Shown here: one piece after another, positions 22,584 to 27,587 of the stretch
Layout of the letters: the number at the start of each line of letters is the position of its first letter
How positions within the stretch are numbered: the stretch's first letter is position 1
Notes under the pieces: generated by a model
The model's database searches: none
Seen by the model: the letters and a program-made list of their open reading frames with translations, nothing else
Told to the model about the DNA's origin: nothing
Origin: Treponema sp.
Lineage (GTDB): Bacteria > Spirochaetota > Spirochaetia > Treponematales > Rectinemataceae
Length of the DNA: 27,587 nucleotides
Direction: 5' to 3'
Assembly (NCBI GenBank): GCA_012516755.1
Contig: JAAYWE010000138.1
Coordinates: forward strand, 1 to 27,587
Position numbers and translations under genes: made by a program

Positions 22584-23532
22584 AGAATGATTTGCTTGGC
22601 AACACACCACCAACGCTTGCAGGATCGAATTTCAAAAATACCGAGAGCAGAGCTTCGATGGATGGGATTGCCTGATAAGCCTCAACAAATACAAAATTGG
22701 ATTTTGGTATGGCGATAATTGCTGTTTGAGCATTGACGCCCAGATCGAGATTCTCTGCAAGTTTTGCTATCAATTGCGGATCCTCAATAGCCTTATTGAT
22801 AGAGGCGCGATACGAATCAAGCAAGATTCTTGTTTTATCTGGATATGCTTCAATCATTTCTTTTCGCGCGACAAAGAGAGACATTGGGTAATCAGGCTGA
22901 TCTGTCGCTGCCTGCCATTCCTTTGTGATGTCTATGGGCGTTCTTATAGCAGGATTTTTGAGAATCGCTTGAGATGCAAAAGGTTCTGGCAACACAGCAT
23001 AAGATATCTTTCCGCCTGCAAGCCCTGCTGCTATCTCAGGATATGCCAGACTATAGATTGCTGTGTAATCTCTTTCTATTTGAAGGCCTTTTTGCGCGCA
23101 TAGGAATTGAAAGATATAATCAGGGGTCGCTTTTTGTCCTGCAATGTAGATTGTCTTGCCTTTGCAGTCTGCAAGACTCTGCACCTTGGTGTCTGTTGTC
23201 AAGAATTTTACCATACCATTGCCCACTACCGCCAAAGCTCTTATGGGCGCACCTGTATTGTATAGCTTAGCGGCCACATTTACAGGCAAAACGCCAGCAT
23301 CTATTTCTCCATTGAGAAGTTTTGCGACTACCATGTCAGCGCCCGCAACCGATATGAATTCGAATTCGCTCGGGCTGGTCCTGGCAAGCTCAGACATCAT
23401 CCATGTGCTGCTTAACCCAGAAGGACCTCTAATTACCGACACCGCAATCTTATCTTTAGGCGATGCATATAAAATAAAAACACTAACCGCCAGCAACAAT
23501 GTGGCAACTAGAGAAATCTTAGATCGCTTCAT
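22567..23532 (-). CDS. ABC transporter substrate-binding protein (NMT1/THI5-like fold)
   Basis: The 321-residue protein has a signal sequence (about 1-24, KISLVATLLLAVSVFILYAS) without a lipobox cysteine, then a type II periplasmic-binding fold. Typical segments are VIRGPSGLSSTWMMSELA, VAKLLNGEIDAGVLPVNVAAKLY, SLADCKGKTIYI and SYAVLPEPFASQAIL. This places it with the SsuA/TauA/ThiY/NMT1 group, which binds sulfonates, nitrate or thiamine precursors among others. The ligand cannot be assigned; no TPP riboswitch or biosynthetic gene lies nearby. GAGGAG precedes the start, and the start overlaps the rqcH stop as ATGA. Confidence 0.87.
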   Translation of the reverse strand: MKRSKISLVATLLLAVSVFILYASPKDKIAVSVIRGPSGLSSTWMMSELARTSPSEFEFISVAGADMVVAKLLNGEIDAGVLPVNVAAKLYNTGAPIRALAVVGNGMVKFLTTDTKVQSLADCKGKTIYIAGQKATPDYIFQFLCAQKGLQIERDYTAIYSLAYPEIAAGLAGGKISYAVLPEPFASQAILKNPAIRTPIDITKEWQAATDQPDYPMSLFVARKEMIEAYPDKTRILLDSYRASINKAIEDPQLIAKLAENLDLGVNAQTAIIAIPKSNFVFVEAYQAIPSIEALLSVFLKFDPASVGGVLPSKSFYAQIK

Positions 23533-24974
23533 ACATAGTTCTCCTCTTTAGATTGATATTCTTGAAAAATCTCCTTTATCTCAGCTTCCGTGAAAGTAAT
23601 ATATAAATTTTTCTCGAAATAGGGAATAACCCGGCCTATAGGCCCCTCTTTGGCCTTCCGCAGATTCTTGACAAAGGCCGTATGAACATCGCCACCACCA
23701 TTTTTGCGGGCTTTTGAGTAGTATATTGCGAGCTTTGCTGCAGCTAGAAGTACTTCTGGGGGAATCGATTTGTTTTTCTTGGCTTTGATGAATACATAGG
23801 AGCCAGCATAATCCCGTGCATGCAGCCATAAATCTGAACCTCGTACAATATGACGCAGGATATCTTCGTTTTCTTTGCCAGAACGACCGATCAAGATTCT
23901 CCAACCCCTAAAATCTAGATATTGACAAGGAAAAGCAGGCTTCTCCTTTGAGCGAGCAGCTCCACCTTTTCGCAGAATCTTGGCTATTATCAAAGGATTA
24001 GTCTCTTTCTCAAGTCTATTGAGCCAAGCGTCCAAATGATTAAGGCTTTTTTCCCAATATTGAATTTCGGAACGAATCTCTTCGAGGCCATATTTCGCTT
24101 TTCGGTATTTTTCGTAATATATGGCAGCATTCTTAGCAGCATTGAGATTTTGATCTATCTCGATAAGAATCTCCTTATTCTCGTGATAATCGTAGGCACG
24201 CGCAAATGCTTTTCTTCCTTGTATCTCAGGGCAATATCCAGCCAGCAGAATATCACCCAGTTGGCGGAATCGCTCGGCTTGTTCATATTCTTGTTGTTTG
24301 GAAACAAGGTGATTCAATTTAGTCTCTATTGAGGTCTTTTTTCTCTCATATCTGTCGTGCACTTGAGTGAGCAGAGTAGATCTAGAGAGATTATCCGCAT
24401 TTTGAGCATAAAATTGTTCTATTTTTTGCCAAAATGTGCCTTTGCCTTCCAGATCGCGAACCACGTAATGCTTGGAAGGTTGTTTATTGGAATCAAGCTG
24501 CTGAGGCAACACAAATGCTGCCCCGGATACTTCATTGCGAGCCGGTAGGCGTCGCAGGGCGTCAATTATGATACCTTCAACAGAGACAAGGATGATATTT
24601 CCCGCTCCGCTCCATAATCTTGCATATAAATAGGATTGTTCCGCAACCCCCTTTTCGTTTGCTCTGATAATATCTATTTTTACTATGCGATCCTTGCTAA
24701 TCTGTGCTGCGTGTAATATAGTGCCTCCTCTGATTCTTGAGCGTAGGCATTCCATAAAGCGCAAGGGTCGTTCGTTTTTGGGAGCAGGGGTACTTAAAGG
24801 ATGGAGTCTGCAGGCATTATGGGCGATGCTAAAATAATACTGGGTTAATATTCCCTTGCCAAATAGTTCTAATACGAGAGAATCAAAAGTAGGTTGATAG
24901 ACATTTTGAATCTTCATTCCGACAAGTGGAGCTTCGTTTAGAATGAGATCTATTTCTTCGCAGTTTAGTGACAT
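23529..24974 (-). CDS. rqcH: RqcH/NFACT ribosome quality-control protein
   Basis: RqcH binds 50S subunits blocked by peptidyl-tRNA and adds C-terminal alanine tails that mark the nascent chain for degradation; older annotations call the family fibronectin-binding protein. The 481 residues contain an NFACT-N domain, with D95-R96 in ISKDRIVKI matching the DR pair needed for tailing in B. subtilis (positions 97-98 there). A helical coiled-coil middle (about 200-330) follows, then an NFACT-R domain (about 350-450) with SDLWLHARDYAGSYVFIK (D381, W383, H385). It is shorter than B. subtilis RqcH (about 570), mostly at the C-terminus. The start has GGAG seven nucleotides upstream. It lies 60 nt behind secA and overlaps the substrate-binding protein gene by 4 nt. 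Confidence 0.9.
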   Translation of the reverse strand: MSLNCEEIDLILNEAPLVGMKIQNVYQPTFDSLVLELFGKGILTQYYFSIAHNACRLHPLSTPAPKNERPLRFMECLRSRIRGGTILHAAQISKDRIVKIDIIRANEKGVAEQSYLYARLWSGAGNIILVSVEGIIIDALRRLPARNEVSGAAFVLPQQLDSNKQPSKHYVVRDLEGKGTFWQKIEQFYAQNADNLSRSTLLTQVHDRYERKKTSIETKLNHLVSKQQEYEQAERFRQLGDILLAGYCPEIQGRKAFARAYDYHENKEILIEIDQNLNAAKNAAIYYEKYRKAKYGLEEIRSEIQYWEKSLNHLDAWLNRLEKETNPLIIAKILRKGGAARSKEKPAFPCQYLDFRGWRILIGRSGKENEDILRHIVRGSDLWLHARDYAGSYVFIKAKKNKSIPPEVLLAAAKLAIYYSKARKNGGGDVHTAFVKNLRKAKEGPIGRVIPYFEKNLYITFTEAEIKEIFQEYQSKEENYV

Positions 24975-25034
24975 AGAAAAACTCCAGCCATTCTAGGAAG
25001 CGTCCAATATCATCATTTCCGATATCAAGCGGTT

Positions 25035-27587
25035 CTATCGGCCATGACAGTACTTGTATTTCTTGCCCGAACCGCACGGGCATGGATCATTACGGCCGAT
25101 TTTCTTTCCTTGTCTGACCACCGTGGCTGTAGCCGGAGTGGATGCCAAAGCTATCGCAGACTCTTTCTGCACTGATTTGCTTTGATCGACAAAGGAACTT
25201 ACTGCTTCATGACTTGTCTGTGCCGCTTCTATCCTCGATGTAGATCGTGGACTTGTTGCTTCGACCGTTGGGGTACTTTCTTTGATTCTTACTCTAAAGA
25301 CCTTTGAGGCGATATTATGCCGAATAGAAAAGATCAAGGATTCGAAAATATCTGATCCTTCGATTTTATATTCGAGCAAAGGATTTCTTTGAGCATAGCT
25401 TCGCAAATACACAGCTTCTCTAAGAGCTTCCATCGATTCCAGGTGATTAAGCCATTTTTCATCGATTTCCTGCAAATAAGAAAATCTAATGAAAATATTG
25501 AGGTTCTCCGCACCTGCCACTTGTATTTTAGCATCGAGATCAAGATCAAGATTATTCTTGATCTCAGAAACAAGCCCACCTGATTTGTACAGCGCACCTA
25601 GTTCTTTTGTTGTCATTTCTATGCCAAAGCTATCAAAGAGCCACGAGCCGAATTCTTGGATTGCCTTATTTGCATTATCTTTGAATGCCTGGCTGAGAAT
25701 AGCATTCTGTTCCTCCAGCATTTCGTAGGCTGCATCCCGCACCCTCTCTATAAGATTGTCATCGGCTAGGATTGAATTTCTTTGTTCATAAATGAAGTTG
25801 CGCTGCTTATTTAGAACATCATCGTATTCAAGGAGGTGTTTTCGTATCTCAAAGTTCCTTTCTTCGACCTTTTTCTGTGCGCTTTCGATCGATTTGCTGA
25901 GCAGAGGATGATAGATAGGCTCTCCTGGCTTCATGCCAGCCTTGCCCATGAGTTGTTTGAAATTGTCTCCTCCGAAGAGGCGCATCAGATCATCATCTAG
26001 CGAAATAAAAAATGCCGACCGTCCAGGATCTCCCTGACGCCCGCTTCGGCCTCGCAGCTGATTGTCGATGCGCCTTGCTTCATGACGCTCGGTTCCTATG
26101 ACGCAAAGACCCCCAAGGCTCTTGACTTCTTCATAATCTTTAGTCCATGTCTCGTATTCGCGAGATAAGATCTCTCTGTATTTTTCTTCAGGTGCTTCGG
26201 TACCGGCCTTGCGCCTTGCACGAAACTCCGGATTTCCTCCGAGCTTGATGTCTGTTCCGCGTCCTGCCATATTTGTCGCAATGGTAACCGCTCCCTTCGA
26301 ACCCGCTTCTGCAATTATCAGAGCTTCGCGTGCATGGTTCTTGGCGTTCAATATTTCATGTTTTACGCCACTTTTAATGAGTAAAGCAGAGAGCTTTTCG
26401 GATTTTTCTATGGAAACCGTGCCTACTAGAATAGGTTGTCCCTTTGTGTGTATTTCCCTTATCGCGCCGATTATGGCATCATACTTTTCTGCTTCATTGA
26501 GATATACAAGGTCGTTCTCATCTTTTCGAACAACAGGCCTATTTGTGGGAATGATCATTACGTCGAGGTTGTATATTTTATTAAACTCTTCGGCCTCTGT
26601 TTCAGCGGTTCCAGTCATTCCGGCTAGTTTTTTATATAACCTAAAGTAATTCTGAAAGGTTATTGTAGCAAGGGTTCGATTGCGCCTGGCAATCTTGATT
26701 CTTTCCTTTGCCTCGATAGCCTCATGAAGACCATCTGAGTAGCGTCTGCCATGAAGAATTCGACCTGTAAACTCATCGACGATTTGAACTTGATTGTCCT
26801 GTACAACGTAATCTACATCTTTAGAGAAGAGATGCTGAGCTCGAACCGCTTGCGTAAAATAATGGACAAATTGGAAGTTTTCTGGGTCAAAGAGACTTCC
26901 CTTTATCAATCCTCTCTTCTGTAGCAATGACTCGATGTGGTTCAATCCTTCGCTAGTAAACATGACTCGTTTGGATTTTTCGTCTATCTTAAAATCCCCT
27001 TCCAGAAGTTCGCCCCTGGCTTCGTCGGGGTAATCGCCTGTCTCAGGATTCTTTTTGACTTCGAAAAGGGACGAAGCCAGGCGATTGACCTCATTTACCT
27101 TGTAAGTGTCGTCGTCCGCAGGGCCTGAGATTATAAGCGGTGTCCTAGCCTCATCGATAAGGATAGAATCGATTTCATCGACGATGCAGTAAGCATGCCC
27201 TCTCTGGACCTTTTGATCCAAAGACCAAACCATATTATCGCGCAGATAATCGAAACCGAATTCGTTGTTAGTTCCATAGGTGATATCGCTGAGATAGGCT
27301 TTCTTTCTTGCTATATTGTCCATGGCCGAGAGGATGCATCCAACAGTAAGTCCAAGAAACTTATAGATTTGCCCCATCCATTGACTATCGCGCTCGGCTA
27401 AATAGTCGTTTACCGTGATGATGTGGACACCTTGTCCAGTTAGTGCATTTAAGTAAGCAGCGGTTACCGAAGACAGAGTCTTGCCTTCTCCTGTCTTCAT
27501 CTCTACGATTTTTCCCTGATGCAGAGCAATTCCTCCGATTATCTGAACATCGAATGGACGCTCACCCAGTTTTCTTCGTGCCGCTTC
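25035..27587 (-). CDS. secA: Preprotein translocase ATPase SecA (partial, N-terminus beyond right edge)
   Basis: SecA drives protein export through SecYEG. The frame is open to the window edge and encodes 850 residues. It begins within the first nucleotide-binding domain (REA-like EAARRKLGERPFDVQIIGG), so roughly the first 80 residues are outside. Walker A lies in EMKTGEGKT, with NDYLAERD, NNEFGFDYLRDN, VDEIDSILIDEARTPLIISG, TGRILHGRRYSDGLHEAIEAKE, MTGTAETE, TNMAGRGTDI and QLRGRSGRQGDPG further on. A variable linker of about 70 residues leads to a C-terminal SEC-C zinc motif, CPCGSGKKYKYCH. All motor motifs are present. rqcH follows after 60 nt on the same strand. Confidence 0.97.
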   Translation of the reverse strand, partial: EAARRKLGERPFDVQIIGGIALHQGKIVEMKTGEGKTLSSVTAAYLNALTGQGVHIITVNDYLAERDSQWMGQIYKFLGLTVGCILSAMDNIARKKAYLSDITYGTNNEFGFDYLRDNMVWSLDQKVQRGHAYCIVDEIDSILIDEARTPLIISGPADDDTYKVNEVNRLASSLFEVKKNPETGDYPDEARGELLEGDFKIDEKSKRVMFTSEGLNHIESLLQKRGLIKGSLFDPENFQFVHYFTQAVRAQHLFSKDVDYVVQDNQVQIVDEFTGRILHGRRYSDGLHEAIEAKERIKIARRNRTLATITFQNYFRLYKKLAGMTGTAETEAEEFNKIYNLDVMIIPTNRPVVRKDENDLVYLNEAEKYDAIIGAIREIHTKGQPILVGTVSIEKSEKLSALLIKSGVKHEILNAKNHAREALIIAEAGSKGAVTIATNMAGRGTDIKLGGNPEFRARRKAGTEAPEEKYREILSREYETWTKDYEEVKSLGGLCVIGTERHEARRIDNQLRGRSGRQGDPGRSAFFISLDDDLMRLFGGDNFKQLMGKAGMKPGEPIYHPLLSKSIESAQKKVEERNFEIRKHLLEYDDVLNKQRNFIYEQRNSILADDNLIERVRDAAYEMLEEQNAILSQAFKDNANKAIQEFGSWLFDSFGIEMTTKELGALYKSGGLVSEIKNNLDLDLDAKIQVAGAENLNIFIRFSYLQEIDEKWLNHLESMEALREAVYLRSYAQRNPLLEYKIEGSDIFESLIFSIRHNIASKVFRVRIKESTPTVEATSPRSTSRIEAAQTSHEAVSSFVDQSKSVQKESAIALASTPATATVVRQGKKIGRNDPCPCGSGKKYKYCHGR

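Noticed and set aside
22584..22613. TTG start for the permease at 22613
   Set aside because: The added residues (VVCCQANHS) are not permease-like, and ATG 22583 fits the family N-terminus better, although neither has a good ribosome binding site.
23529..23700. Possible TPP riboswitch or thiamine context for the THI5-like binding protein
   Set aside because: The gene starts inside the end of rqcH, no riboswitch-like fold is possible there without being coding sequence, and no thi genes are nearby.
1..27587. CRISPR arrays, insertion sequences, phage or integrase genes
   Set aside because: I looked for regularly spaced repeats, terminal inverted repeats and transposase motifs on both strands and saw none; composition is even and genes are packed core functions.

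Overview
The window looks like chromosomal core DNA of a spirochaete, most like a treponeme-type member. This is an inference: the sequence shows spoVG, a CTC-type L25, a lipoprotein with a loose lipobox (LSSC) and an arginyl-tRNA synthetase without a canonical KMSKS, but no rRNA or other decisive marker. DNA is moderately AT-rich and even in character. I see no transposase, integrase, phage gene or CRISPR array, so there is no sign of a recent island.

Layout. (1) 1-2170, minus strand: a specialised NusG paralogue overlapping a long gene that runs off the left edge. The latter is related to the molybdenum subunit of xanthine dehydrogenases but has lost the cofactor motifs. (2) 2277-6319, plus: ligA, a DUF167 gene and argS. 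(3) 6364-10999, plus: rplU, rpmA, a terminator-like hairpin, then obg, nadD, yqeK, an LCP/LytR_C membrane protein and rsfS, mostly overlapping and closed by a bidirectional terminator. This is the ribosome-assembly and NAD module found in many bacteria. (4) 11019-11354, minus: a small, extremely acidic protein with a six-residue rhythm. (5) 11547-13735, plus: ispE, spoVG, tRNA-Gln(TTG), rplY and a terminator. (6) 13814-21072, plus: tilS, ftsH, an HtrA-like lipoprotein protease and a soluble hybrid histidine kinase. (7) 21049-27587, minus: secA (N-terminus beyond the right edge), rqcH, and a three-gene NitT/TauT-type ABC importer. The importer genes are packed tightly behind rqcH and overlap the kinase gene tail to tail.

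How the parts relate. Most genes serve translation and its quality control: L21, L27, L25, tRNA-Gln, ArgS, TilS, Obg, RsfS and RqcH. Envelope protein handling is the second theme: SecA, FtsH and the lipoprotein protease, with a signalling kinase beside the proteases.

The points most worth a second look are: the apparently non-catalytic molybdo-hydroxylase relative behind its own NusG paralogue; the acidic hexad-repeat protein; an L27 whose N-terminal tail is about five residues short; an LCP domain without its usual arginines; promoters placed so close to ATG that the NusG-like gene, ligA and ispE may be leaderless; and the pairing of rqcH with a small-molecule importer. I found no complete, obviously new defence or biosynthetic system.
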